This document shows, piece by piece, positions 20,678 to 31,726 of a DNA stretch of 64,000 bases (position 1 is its first letter; the number at the start of each line of letters is the position of its first letter). Below the pieces are notes generated by a model that saw only the letters and a list, made by a program, of their open reading frames with translations, was not told the origin of the DNA and made no database searches. The stretch comes from Deinandra increscens subsp. villosa. Lineage: Eukaryota; Streptophyta; Magnoliopsida; Asterales; Asteraceae. The translations under genes and the position numbers were made by a program. The DNA is taken from the NCBI GenBank assembly GCA_039602395.1, contig JBCNJP010000226.1, positions 1 to 64,000 on the forward strand, in the 5' to 3' direction.

Positions 20678-20858
20678 TTTCTAATTCCAATTTCGAATCG
20701 AATCGAATTGAAAATCTCAAATTCTAATTCGATATTAAACGTCGAACGGAATTCGAATTTGAAATTTCGAACCGAATTTCGAACTGCTCATTTTCGAATC
20801 GAATCGAATTTCGAGTTCTTCAAATTGGATTCGAAATCTGAACACCCCGAAAACCCCT

Positions 20859-21060
20859 TAAAACATATAGATATATATACTTCTTTTGTCACCATTGGAT
20901 CTCTTGATCTAATGATTGTAATTAATTTATTTTCTCCATATTTTCTTTTTCTTCTCTTTAAATTTTTTTACATGTGAAATAGATCTATTTCGCATATACG
21001 AAATAAGGGGTCTACACTTTTTAAAGGTTTATATTGGACCTCTTCCTATATACACACACA
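20859..21060 (-). repeat. MITE-like repeat, copy A
   Basis: The complement shares an ordered set of matches with 57480-57660: ATTTCGTATATGCGAAAT, CTATTTCACATG, a GAGAAGAAAAAGAAAA tract, and GATCCAATG. The palindrome ATTTCGCAT..ACGAAAT marks both. Exact ends are unclear. Confidence 0.5.
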
Positions 21061-21769
21061 CAAGCTTGAAAACACATGTACACGTTAAATAATTAGTAAT
21101 GAAGATTTACAAAGTATAGAATGATACTTTAATTGGGAAAGTCACAGAGAGTAACCATCACTTGAATGGAAAGCTTGAGGAGTGAAGAGTTACTTTGAAA
21201 TCCAAAGGTCTAAGGATTAGTCGTTCTAAGACCAAGTACCTTCATTGTGACTTCAACAGGTCGAGTGACGTTGAGGATGTTCAGATTACTATTGAAGGTC
21301 AAACGGTTCTGCGCGTTACCAAGTTTAGTTAAGTACCTAGGATCGTTTGTGTAAAGCAATAGGGGCATTAATAGTGATGTGGCCCACCGCATCAAAGCGG
21401 GTTAGTGTAGTGAATCCATTACAACCAAGAGATACCAAATGCAATTATGGAACACCCTAATACTTACTACTATTATTGAATTGTTATGAGAATAAAAATA
21501 AATATATAATAGAACATGCACTTTATTCACTCTAAAGAGTAGAGTACCTTATTATTTAATATGAAAAAACTTTACATTAAGGAACTTATATAAATAAAAA
21601 GATAATTTACCTAAAGAAGATTTAACAACTAATATTTTAAAAAACTGAAAGTTAGAAAATACAGAAGTGTCATATAAATAACCGTCTCTGCAAATATATA
21701 ACTCATTAACACATTTTGTAATGAACAAAATAAGAGGTTAAGAAAACACTAAGGTCCTGTTGGTATAAA
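21061..21769. other. Intergenic DNA, no identified gene
   Basis: The stretch 21130-21420 has a more balanced composition and an open minus-strand frame of 61 codons (21210-21395), but I recognise no domain; it may be a small gene relic. The remainder is AT-rich. Confidence 0.35.
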
Positions 21770-22886
21770 CTGAAGCATTAAGTGCTGAATCATTAAGAAT
21801 AAGAGATTCTGAATCAGTTAAGAATAAGAGATTCTGAATCAGTTAAGTGCTGTTTGGTTTGATCTCTGAATGGAATATATCTGTTTGGTTAGAATCCTAA
21901 ATAATTAATAGTTATTAAAGAAAGAAATAATACAAACCATCATAGAAAATCCAAATTACACATAAATCCTTACAAATTCATAAAAGCATAATAATCCAAA
22001 TACAAACACCTACCATCAATCATAAACCCATATCCAACAAGTAAAAATCATACAAAAAAACAACATCAAAACATTGAGCATCAACCAATTTCTCCATTCA
22101 CATATTCAAAAAAAATCATATAAAACATGTAGCATCAACCAAGAAACCATATCGAAGGACCTAATATCACACCACAATTAACAATGATAACAATGACCTA
22201 ACCAATATGAAAAAAAAAAAAGTTCCTACATTTTGACCAAAAAACAAACTAATATCTCAAGTAAATACGACATTCAACAATGATCCATATGTTTTGAGCA
22301 CCAAAAACACACTAAACAATGAACAATAACAAAATTAGAGCATCAAATTAAACAAACATGTAAAAAAAACCCTAGATTTTGAGAAAAACTAACAAAATTT
22401 AGGGAAAACTATATTCAAGAATGAATAACAAATTTCGAGCATGAATACAACTATAATGTTAATCAAACACTGATTTAAAGCATAAAAACACAACAATTTG
22501 TAGGAAATCTATAGATTTTGAACAAAACCCTAAAAAAACTTACTTGGAGAAAAGGGGGCTGCTGCAGCGATAACGTCGGAGAAGGAAGGAAGGCCGGAGA
22601 AAGGGGGTTGCCGTCGCCGGAGAGTGAACGCCGGTGCCGTCGCCGGCGCTGTGGCGGTCGGCGGCAATAGTGGCTGAGGAGGTTCGTCCGTCGCTGGGAG
22701 CGTATGGGAGGGTCGCATGTTTTTTTTTTTTGATTCTGAATGAAAAAGCCAACCCTTAAAAGCTTATTGATTATGTTATTTTTTTTAGATTAAGAGGTTC
22801 GAACCAAACACCCCTTAATGAAATATCTGACCGAAAAATACATTCTATTCAGTTTAGACCTCAATAAGAGGGAACCAAACAGCCCC
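21770..22886. mobile_element. TIR DNA transposon, truncated by the assembly gap
   Basis: The left end reads AAGGTCCTGTTGGTATAAAC and the right end before the gap is the complement of GGGGCTGTTTGGTTCCC. Related GTGCTGTTTGGTTTGATC and GGGGTGTTTGGTTCGAAC strings recur just inside each end. A 25-bp unit TAAGAATAAGAGATTCTG... is tandemly duplicated at 21794-21843. A GC-rich patch (about 22550-22700, open in two minus-strand frames, Pro/Ala/Thr-rich) may be a captured gene 5' region. The superfamily is not resolved, and no transposase is visible. The true right end may lie in the gap. Confidence 0.5.
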
Positions 22887-23386
22887 NNNNNNNNNNNNNN
22901 NNNNNNNNNNNNNNNNNNNNNNNNNNNNNNNNNNNNNNNNNNNNNNNNNNNNNNNNNNNNNNNNNNNNNNNNNNNNNNNNNNNNNNNNNNNNNNNNNNNN
23001 NNNNNNNNNNNNNNNNNNNNNNNNNNNNNNNNNNNNNNNNNNNNNNNNNNNNNNNNNNNNNNNNNNNNNNNNNNNNNNNNNNNNNNNNNNNNNNNNNNNN
23101 NNNNNNNNNNNNNNNNNNNNNNNNNNNNNNNNNNNNNNNNNNNNNNNNNNNNNNNNNNNNNNNNNNNNNNNNNNNNNNNNNNNNNNNNNNNNNNNNNNNN
23201 NNNNNNNNNNNNNNNNNNNNNNNNNNNNNNNNNNNNNNNNNNNNNNNNNNNNNNNNNNNNNNNNNNNNNNNNNNNNNNNNNNNNNNNNNNNNNNNNNNNN
23301 NNNNNNNNNNNNNNNNNNNNNNNNNNNNNNNNNNNNNNNNNNNNNNNNNNNNNNNNNNNNNNNNNNNNNNNNNNNNNNNNNNNNNN
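22887..23386. other. Assembly gap, 500 N
   Basis: Exactly 500 N, a conventional placeholder length. Open frames across it are artefacts. Confidence 1.
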
Positions 23387-23449
23387 TCTCTTGTATTGTC
23401 AATCTTATTTTGTTTTGTCTATAAGGAGTTTACTGATTTATTTTTGGTT

Positions 23450-23860
23450 ATTCAAATGGAAGCTTCCTTGGGGGTCACTTATTACTAGATTCCTGACATT
23501 AAATAATGTTTAACTGTGAAGTTTTTTTACTCATCCATTGCAAAAGTGTCCAAAACGCGTTGATGATGTTTAATGCAGAGCATTCCTAATTATGACTCAG
23601 TACCTCTCTTGTGGACATAATAGAATGATGTGGGATTTGCTTAGGGTGTCACAGACCCCCCCCCCCCCCCTTCTCGGGACACATTATCCTCGATGAGGTT
23701 TGTCCCACTATTGGAGAGATAGGACTGGACAAAAGTTGCTTTGATACCATTTGTAACATCTTGCATCCAGTACCACTAATATTGTCTGTTTTACCTAATT
23801 TTGAAGTTAAAGCGCTCATAATACATTGATGGTGTTTGAGACGCAAATTCCTTATGGGCC
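23450..23860 (-). mobile_element. Cassandra-like TRIM with 5S-rRNA-like LTR, copy 1
   Basis: Read on the minus strand: a partial 5' LTR ending GATGTTACA (left edge 23752), a degraded tRNA-Met primer site TGGTATCAAAGC (23739-23750), an internal region of only about 100 bp, a purine tract ending in 15 G (23656-23670), then the 3' LTR starting TGTGACACCC at 23653. The 3' LTR holds a decayed 5S-rRNA-like segment (about 23455-23530): TTCACAGTTAAACATT and GTGACCCCCAAGGAAG correspond to the 5S internal promoter and the segment after it. A 5S-like LTR with a tRNA-Met primer site and almost no interior is the hallmark of Cassandra terminal-repeat retrotransposons in miniature. There is no coding capacity. 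Confidence 0.68.
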
Positions 23861-25600
23861 AGTATCTCTCTGATGAACGGAATATTGTGAACGGAATAGA
23901 ACACTATGAATACTATTAAACAAAGTCATTATAAAGGTGAGAATCTTTATATAAATTTTGTAATAATAGATTCCATCTTTCACTGAAATAAGTATTAAAT
24001 AATTTAACAAAATGTGTGAATAATATTAAAAAAAGTCAAAATGTTGAAGGTACCTTTTCATCGAGCGAAATCATTTCAAAGTTTCACAATGTAGTTGTCT
24101 TTGGAATGGTCCAACTCATGGAAGTAGTGAAAATTCTCGGAACTCACGACTGTAATATTCATCTCTTTCCGTTTTGCAAAAACCCGATCCGATTTGAAAT
24201 TTCGTGCGTATTCGATTTACATTTAAATACTTATCAAGAAATTTTGATTATTTATTAAATTATACTCTCAAATAATAGTTTAAAGGATCAAACTCCGTAA
24301 AAGAAGAAATGTAAAGATGTAAGTGTGGCTACTAGCTAGTATGGCATTGCAGGAGTGCAAGAACCACCCCATCGACCCATTTTAACTAGGCGTTTTAACT
24401 AAGCAATTTCTTTTCCTCGCCGATAAAATCTATGGATTCGCCACTGATTAATCAGATAAATGAAATAAAAATATGATAGAGCAATATTATAAAATTTAGA
24501 AAGCGTATAGACAAATAAATGAACATACGTATTCAAATCTCACTTATATTAGCTTATAATAAATCTTGATAGATGTGAAATCCGGAAAATGTTGGAATGA
24601 TATATGTCAAATCTGAGGCTTCTTTCGTGAAAACGAACTCCAAAAAAATTCTCGTCTAACTATCTAGATATCATGCAATTTTAAAAAAATATAGATAATA
24701 TATTTTTGATATATAGGTTCTTTGTGATATGATGCTCCAACATGTATGTGACAAGATGACCCATAAACACCTAGGTTTAGTGGGATTCATCTTATCAAAT
24801 TATTGTGATCACTTCACTTAACTTCATAAGCAAATAATTAACTTTAAGATAACTAAAATTTAAAATCCAAAAGTTCGAATTGAAAAAAGAAATCAAGATT
24901 TGAGAGGAGAATAATGATTATCTTGCGTTTTGTTTTCATGTTATATATGTCTCAAAGGGCGCCATTAAGTCAAAAGGTGTAATCACAACTTCTTCATTTT
25001 AATAATTCTTAATTACTATAGTAAAATTATATTTGGTGAAACCCTAATCATTTCTTGTAACTAATTTCTGGTTTTAGTGTCACTCTTTTGAATGACCAAA
25101 TAAATAAAGGGTTCTTATTTTAAGTCATAAAAAACTATAAAGGGAGCAATTGTTATGCTCATCATGAGAGCATTTGCATCATCCTACCGGTTTTCTTTTT
25201 AACTAGCATTTTCTTTTCAAAATCAATAGTAACTCAGTATCACAAAACTTGCAGGACCTTATTACCTATTAGGCTATTAACCAATAGGTAAGTTACAACT
25301 TATACTTGATGCATGTCTTTTATTAGGATTAAATATATAAAACCTATGAAGAAAACTAAACTTAAACATGTTTTTTCACAGTGTAATTAACAAAGGATTG
25401 ACATTTTTTTCATCGAACCATATGGTTTATTAGAAACATAGATCGATCACAAATCCTGTTTACCTTTATCAGATCCCCGCTACAGAATGGTTCTCAAAAA
25501 GTTCTTAAAATCAAATGATTTCCTTATATATAACTAGTGGCTTAGAATGATTCTTAAAAGTTCTAAAAATCAAATAATGGTTCTCAAATGAACATCCCCA
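23861..25600. other. Intergenic DNA, no gene seen
   Basis: AT-rich. At about 24340-24450 the complement of GAATCCATAGATTTTATC and CAGTGGCGAATCC resembles a hAT-type terminus (CAGTGGCGGATCC-like), but the partner end was not found. The open frame at 24016-24258 has no recognised domain. Confidence 0.4.
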
Positions 25601-25614
25601 TATATATACATATA

Positions 25615-26180
25615 TAGGGTAAGGTTTTTTGGAAAACTACTTTTATTTGAAAAACTAGAAAACTTAAAGAAAAACTATATTAAATGAAGGCTATTTGGGT
25701 AATTTGATATTTTTTTTCTCTTTTTTTTAATTTCACATATATCCACATATTAACTTTATAAAAAAAACAAAGAAAAAAAATGTTATTTGTTCATCTTGTC
25801 CTTCCGACTATGTTGCATAATATGTTGCATATATGCAACATTGTATGTTCCATGTGTTGCATATATACAACATAATATATGCAACGTAAACAGAATACAA
25901 TGTTGCATATATGCCACATAATATATGCAACGTAAACAACATACAATGTTGCATATATGCAACATAGTCGGACGAACAAAAAGAATAACGTTTTTTAGGT
26001 ATTTTTATTTTTATTTTTATTTTTTTTTTATTATTAAGGTCGTTAAGTAGCCATTAGTTGGATAGACAAGAAAATTTAAAAAAGAATTAAAATGAGCACC
26101 AAAATTACCTAAATAGGTTCATTTAATATATTTTTTCTTTTTGTTTTCCAATTTTCCAATTAAAACTTAGTTTTGTAGTC
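25615..26180. mobile_element. Fold-back MITE with TGTTGCATATATGCAACA core
   Basis: Imperfect inverted repeats of about 90 bp (25633-25720 and 26080-26175), with the shared strings AAACTA, TATATTAAATGAA and TTTGGGTAATTT / TTTAGGTAATTT. The centre (25800-25970) is a stack of palindromes built on TGTTGCATATATGCAACAT, bounded by CCGACTATGTTGCAT and its complement ATGCAACATAGTCGG. No coding capacity. Long TIRs suggest Mutator type, but no target duplication was identified. Confidence 0.6.
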
Positions 26181-26763
26181 TAAGCGTGCATACAAGTTAC
26201 AATTAACCCACAAGAATCAAAGCAAAACCTTGATGCACATAGGTAAAATCGTTAGGAAGGATGGTATGATTGCATTTTGAAGCCTTGAAGCTTAAAGTTG
26301 ACGAGTATCGTTGTGTTTTATTATTCAAGGCTTCATTTTTGTTTGGATTTGAAAATAATAATAATAACAATTAATTAATTTAATTAATGTTGAATAGTTA
26401 ATAGGGACGAAAAAATGCAACTACTTGCTGCTTTAAGAAGCAGCATTGCTTCAAATGAGAAACCGCAGACATCAAACCGCATAAGTAGCTAGGTGTGATA
26501 GCTGATTACTAACTTCTCTTGATGTATGGAGAAGAGTATTTTACTCAAAATTTAAACATTACACGAAATAAAGAAGATACAAAATTAAAAATTTAAATTA
26601 TTAATAATCAATTTAAAATAAAGAAGATACAAAATTTTGTATCTTTAATTACACGTACAGTATTAATAATCACTTAAATTTCCAACTTTCCAACGTTGCT
26701 CAGAATTTAACGGTGTAATTTTACAAGTTTAGAGGGGAGATATATAATTGCTAATTAATATTT
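26181..26763. other. AT-rich DNA, no gene seen
   Basis: Holds direct repeats of AAATAAAGAAGATACAAAATT (about 26567 and 26616), matched again in the same orientation at about 29318. They flank the long-inverted-repeat element that follows. Confidence 0.4.
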
Positions 26764-29256
26764 GAGCAAATTACAATTTACGTCTTTTAAGAAGTATGCA
26801 AATTTCAGTTTTCGTCCTTAAGCTAAAGAAATAGCAGAAAACGTCTTTTAAGAAGTATGCAAATTTCAGTTTTCGTCCTTAAGCTAAAGAAATAGCAGAA
26901 AACGTCCTTTATATTTTTTATTTGTTTCAAAACACGTCATTTCGTCTAACGGGCGTTAATTTTGTCCGTTAAACTAGGTCATGTGCAAGGCACATGAGGC
27001 AATATGGTCATTTTATTCTTTTAATATAGTGCAAATTACATTTTACGTCCTTTAAGAATTACCAAAATTCCATCCTTTGTCCTTAAACTTAGAAAAAAAA
27101 AATAGTCCTTTAAGTTTAAACTTTGTTACAACTTACACAATTTTCTCTAATGGACGTTAAAATTTTCTATTAAGTTATGTCAGCTGCATTGCACATGTGA
27201 AACTAATTGTCTTTTTATATTGTAGGGGCCATTTTATAAATAAATGAACGTATAAAAATTATATGAATATAACTCTATTTATAAAATAAATGATAAATCT
27301 GATCAGACCAAACTTCAATATCTCCAGTGTCACCACATTCTAATTCATCCATGGCACCGCTGCTTCTCCACCAAAACCTTTGTCGTCGCCCCACCTCCAC
27401 CTCCACCTCCGACCATCGCAACACCACACACCCACCTTCATCGTAATACCTCATGTCACCAATGTTTTAAAAACCGGGTTTTTAGTTGAACCGAAAAACT
27501 GCCCGAAAATGGTCGAACCGGTCGGTTCAACTAGTCACCTTCTAAAACCTGGAATTTTAGCCATGGCCTTGTACAACCTGCATTCTTTTCCTATAAACAT
27601 GCATTCCAACCTCATAAAAATCATTTTTCACTATTTATTGCACCATTTCTTTGCAAGTTCCATTAAAAAAAATTTGGACACCACGAACCAAACACCACTA
27701 TTTATTGCAAGTTCCATTCATAAAAACCATCTTCTCGACCATATCAAGAACACCACGAACCACCCTTAGCCTCTTTACAGAAACTATTTAGATCATACTG
27801 AAAAGCGTGATTTAACCAATATGTCGCTCGATGAATACTAGCACTCAACATATTCTTCTCGGCTGGGGATTTTGTCAAATAATTAAAGAAACTTTTTTTA
27901 TAAAGTCAAGAACCGGCGGTTTGGTGAAACCCGTTCAACCGGTCCAACCGTCAAAACCGCCCGGTTGAAAGCGAAACCGATTAATCCAAATAACCGGGCT
28001 ATCCAGCACGAAAACCGGACCCCGGTCGAACCGGCCGGTTCGAACCGGTTTTTAAAAGATTGCCTGTCACCATCCATCCTACCCCCGACCCACAAAAACT
28101 CCCTATTCGCCCATGAAGATCGAACCCCCTCAGCATCAAGTCGGAGGTTCAAATCCCACAAAGCATTTACCGAGATCCAGGACCCATAAATCGGTATAGG
28201 GGCCTTTCAACGATTAGAGGGTATTAACGTTTCATCATCATCACCAATTCACCATCACCTCGCCTCACCAACATACATTGGGGTCTCGATGGATCTTACC
28301 TGTGACTCGAACAATTTTGTTCTATTTTTAGGCGATTAAAGTTTGCAAACACGATTTCCTCTCAAATAAGAATCAAAAGGGTTAATTTTCCTTCTATTTT
28401 GTAAACTAATCACGTTCTTTTTAACCTAAAACTGGATTTTTGGTGAAAAAAAAAATCACACAAACCGAAAAGCAACAAATATCAATGTTTATACCCTCTG
28501 ATCATTGAAAGGCCCCTAAACCGATTTATGGGTCCTGGGCCCGGTAAATGCTTTGTGGGATCTGGATTACCAACATGCTGCTGAAGGGGTTTGATATTCA
28601 TGAGAGGGTTTTTCTATTGTTCGGGGGTAGGATCGATGGTGACAGAAGGTATTACGATGGAGGTGGATGTGTGGTGTGGTGGTGGTCGGAGGTGGAGGTA
28701 GAGCGGCGACAGAGGGTTTGGTGAAGAAGCAGCGGTGCCATGGAGGAATTAGAATGTGATGGAGACTAAGTATATGGAAGTTTAGTCCAATCAGATTTTT
28801 TTATTTAATTTTAAAAATAGAATTATATTCATATAAGCTTTATACTTTCATTCATTTACAAAATGGCCCCTACAATATAAAAAGGCGATTATGTCCTCAT
28901 GAGCAATGCACCTGACATAAGTTAACATAAAAAGTTAACGCCCCTTAGAGGAAATGATGTAAGCTGTAACAAAGTATAAACTTAAAGGACTTTTTTTGTT
29001 ATTTCCTTAGTTTCAAGACGAAAATGAAATTTGGGTAGTTCTTAAAGGATATAAAATGTAACTTGCTTTATATTAGAAGAATAAAATGACCATGTTCCCT
29101 CATGTGCCTTGTACATGACCTTGTTTAACGGATAAAATTAATGTCCCTTAAACGAAAGGACATGATTTAAAACAAACCATAAATATAAAAGACGTTTTCT
29201 ACTATTTCTTAAGTTTAAGGAGGAGAATTGAAATTAACATACTTTCTAATCTGCTC
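26764..29256. mobile_element. Long-TIR Mutator-like (MULE) element
   Basis: The two arms are reverse complements of each other for about 850 bp: 26764-27459 continuing at 28071-28215 (left), and about 28485-29256 (right), leaving a loop of roughly 270 bp. The ends are GAGCAAATTACAATTTACG and the complement GAGCAGATTAG. A 9-bp target duplication TTAATATTT / TAAATATTT (one mismatch; 26755-26763, 29257-29265) fits Mutator. The arms include Pro/His-rich open sequence with CACCTCCACCTCCGACCA and a patch at about 28140-28215 also present inverted at 28495-28560. No transposase. A 61-bp unit is tandemly duplicated in the left arm (26782-26842, 26843-26903). Confidence 0.78.
27460..28062. mobile_element. 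AACCGG-rich hAT-type element nested in the MULE arm
   Basis: 603 bp. Terminal inverted repeats CAATGTTTTAAAAACCGG / CAATCTTTTAAAAACCGG (complement) differ at one position. The 8-bp flanks CATGTCAC and CCTGTCAC match at 7 of 8. Subterminal regions are crowded with AACCGGTT and CGGTTCGAACCGG motifs. No transposase. The insertion point is confirmed because the uninterrupted sequence exists in the opposite MULE arm (around 28640). Confidence 0.85.
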
Positions 29257-29265
29257 TAAATATTT

Positions 29266-29763
29266 CCTTTGTTTAATGTTTAAATGTTTAAATTTAAATT
29301 ATTAATATAATCATTTAAAAATAAAGAAGATACAAAATTTTGAACTCGTTCAAAAGATTTCTTGTTTTGTTATTATTTAAAGGTATGAAATTGAAAAGTT
29401 GTCTTACTTTGTCGTGAAATAAAAATTTGTAAAAGTTATTTTCAAATGAAAACTATACGTAAACACAATTATTTAAGGGAGGTAATGTCATAAAATTAAA
29501 TAATTATATAAAAGATATACATCATTTCCTTACAGTAATTATCTAATCTATGATCATGATTACGCAACATTTACTCATAATTACATAATCTGTGTTTTAT
29601 AATTACAAAGGGTTTTACAATAATGGCTTAAAGAATAAAAATTAGCAAAAGCTTAAACAAATAATGCTCATAAAAAATTCTAGAAAAAAATCAATCTCCT
29701 CTCCATGAAAAAAATACTCTAAACATAAATGGGAGAGGTTCAAATGAGAAGTTTTATTTTAAA
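29266..29763. other. AT-rich DNA, no gene seen
   Basis: Contains a third copy of AAATAAAGAAGATACAAAATT (about 29318). Otherwise featureless. Confidence 0.4.
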
Positions 29764-30109
29764 TAAGGGTATTTGTTATACCCTCGGGAGAGGGCAATCG
29801 GGGACCATCGGGAGAGCTCAGGAGATCGGGAACACCATAATCCAGTGTTCGGTGTTCCCGATCGGTAGTGTGAATTAGGGCCGGGATACCGAAGAAAATA
29901 GAAAGGGAAAAGAGCCGTTGGGTGATGTGCCCCCCCCCCCCCCCCCAAACCGCTATTTTTGGTATTTAAAAAAAAAAAATCAAAAACCCATATTTTTAAA
30001 CACTATAAATACTCACTCTTTCCAACCCTTTTCTCACACTTTTTTAACTACTCACTCTATCATTTTTTATATCATACCACCCTTTAAACACTATTTTTCT
30101 CCTCCAAAA

Positions 30110-30420
30110 ATGTCTTTCACATCCGATGAATCGTCCGATGAAGATGCCACTTTTTTTTCGTAAATATGATGTTCGAGATAGCTCGAGAAGAAGAAGCCAA
30201 GAGTTCAAAGCCAATTCGAACACGCAAGACGATTAAAAGAGAACGTCAAGAGGCTCACGATCGACTCTTTAACAACTATTTTGCGGAAGGGGGCTTTATT
30301 CGAAGATAAGTTCAAACGTCGTTTACGTATGAATAAGAGTCTTTTTTTACGTATTGTTAACGATTTGGAAACAAATTATAAATTTTTATTTTTTCTAGAT
30401 TATGTCATGTATTGTAATCT
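30110..30420 (+). pseudogene. N-terminal piece of a Harbinger-type transposase
   Basis: ATG at 30110 opens MSFTSDESSDEDATFF. A one-base loss in a T run and another in a G run shift the frame twice. Following those shifts gives RERQEAHDRLFNNYFAEG and then FKRRLRMNKSLFLRIVNDLE, matching the conserved lead-in (…R.HERL..DYF…P.Y.…FRRRFRM.K.LFLRI…) of plant Harbinger DDE nucleases. The DDE domain itself is absent, so no activity is possible. Confidence 0.6.
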
Positions 30421-30599
30421 TTTTTATTTTATTTTAATGAAATATGTTTTATTTTAGTTTTTATTTAAATTGTTATAATAAAAAATTAATAAAAAACGTG
30501 TTTGGGGAAATGGGGAAGTGGAGAAACCATAATCCACAAAAAGGGAAGAGGTGGGGAATGATGAGGTGGCACAAAAAATGGAGTGGGGAAAAGGGGGAG

Positions 30600-31726
30600 T
30601 GATAACGGTTTGTCAGGCCGTTTCAAATCCCCAACTAGATTGATTTGTAGTAGTGGTAAGTTAGGGTTATCGAACCAAGGGAATATGTGGAAATTGATTA
30701 ATTGATGAACTAAATTAACTAAAATTACTGATTACCTAATTTAACTAAAGTTGCCACTTAGTTGTTTTGAATGATTGGGTTGAATTAACTAATAAAGTTA
30801 CTAACTTTAACCTAAGAAATTGATTGAATTACCAAATGGAACAAATCTAACCACTTCTGGATCCTGGTTGGCTACCGATCTAGAAAAACCTAATTCCTTA
30901 ACCGTGACACATAGACATGCCCCCCAATTGCTTCCTTGACCTAATAACCTAGTTTTCTAACGGGCTGATTAGTCCTGCCGCAAGAAAGTGCTAGATCAAT
31001 AAACAGTGGACCACTAAAACCCTAGATTACTAGTTAATTTTAACAATTCCGCATGTAGGTATTCAACGGTAGCAAGTATTCCGGAATAACTAGTTAAGAA
31101 ATAGGTTAATCATAGAACGAATCCACCAACCAATCACCAAAAGCGGTTAGTGGTGGATTAGCCGGACATGGCTAATGAAACAAACATGATTTTATTGAAA
31201 GATTGCATAAAACTAACGTACCGAATGATTGAAATCTCTCAAAAAGCTCCAAAACAAGGTGGAATTCGTAAACCCTACTGCTCTGGTCGCACAATGAAGA
31301 TTAATTATTACAAAAACTTAAAGAACAAGTTTAAATAGAAAACCCTAATCTAAAACTTCTGCCGACTGAATCGGGGCGTACCGCCCCAAAATGGGGAACT
31401 CTGGGCGTACCGCCCGGATTGTAAATCTTCGGCCGCTCTCTAAACTTTAGGGCGTACCGCCCTGATTTCTTCTCTTCTGGGCGTACCGCCCTGATTTGAA
31501 TCTCAGGAACTTTCTTCAATTTTCTTCTAAGTCTTCACTCGTTCCCGGTTTTTCTCGAACCTTGTACCAGCAGCTTCCAGTTCTTCATAACTGCTTCAAT
31601 TTAACTCATTAAGCATCCGGTACCTCAAAATACAAAAACCCATGAAAATGCAACATAATCCAACCATTATTGTTATTAAATAAGACAATATAAACATAAT
31701 AATGACGACAAATTGGACTAACATCA
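30600..31726 (-). repeat. 3' LTR of the Athila-like element
   Basis: 1,127 bp. On the minus strand it starts TGATGTTAGTCC and ends CCGTTATCA. It contains four GGGCGTACCGCCC-type motifs (31375-31495). Confidence 0.93.

Larger units (their letters stand above)
17322..20850. mobile_element. hAT-type element with TTCGAA-rich arms, carrying nested elements
   Basis: Perfect 8-bp target duplication AAACCCCT (17314-17321 and 20851-20858), the length typical of hAT. The ends are imperfect inverted repeats: TAGGGATGTCTAACGAA on the left versus TCGGGGTGTTCAGATTTCG (complement) on the right. Both arms (about 17322-17560 and 20680-20850) are built from ATTCGAATTCGAA-like sequence and could fold together. 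There is no transposase. Its interior has been filled by a second hAT-type element and a Helitron array. Removing those leaves roughly 0.7 kb. Confidence 0.75.

Noticed and set aside
22530..22752. Pro/Ala/Thr-rich minus-strand frames
   Set aside because: Two overlapping frames are both open because the patch is GC-rich and stop-poor. No conserved domain; possibly a captured UTR, not called as a gene.
22818..23513. Open frames running across the first N block
   Set aside because: They are open only because N is translated as X; no real residues support them.
25800..25975. CRISPR-like spaced repeats
   Set aside because: The units are palindromic and overlap without unique spacers; plant nuclear context. 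It is a MITE core.
28130..28200. GGAGGTTCAAATCCCAC resembling a tRNA B box
   Set aside because: No A box, acceptor stem or cloverleaf around it. It lies in a MULE arm and its inverted copy is diverged.
31331..31519. 62-codon ORF present in both Athila LTRs
   Set aside because: It is identical in both LTRs because the LTRs are identical, and it reads through the GGGCGTACCGCCC motifs; no domain or start context supports a protein.
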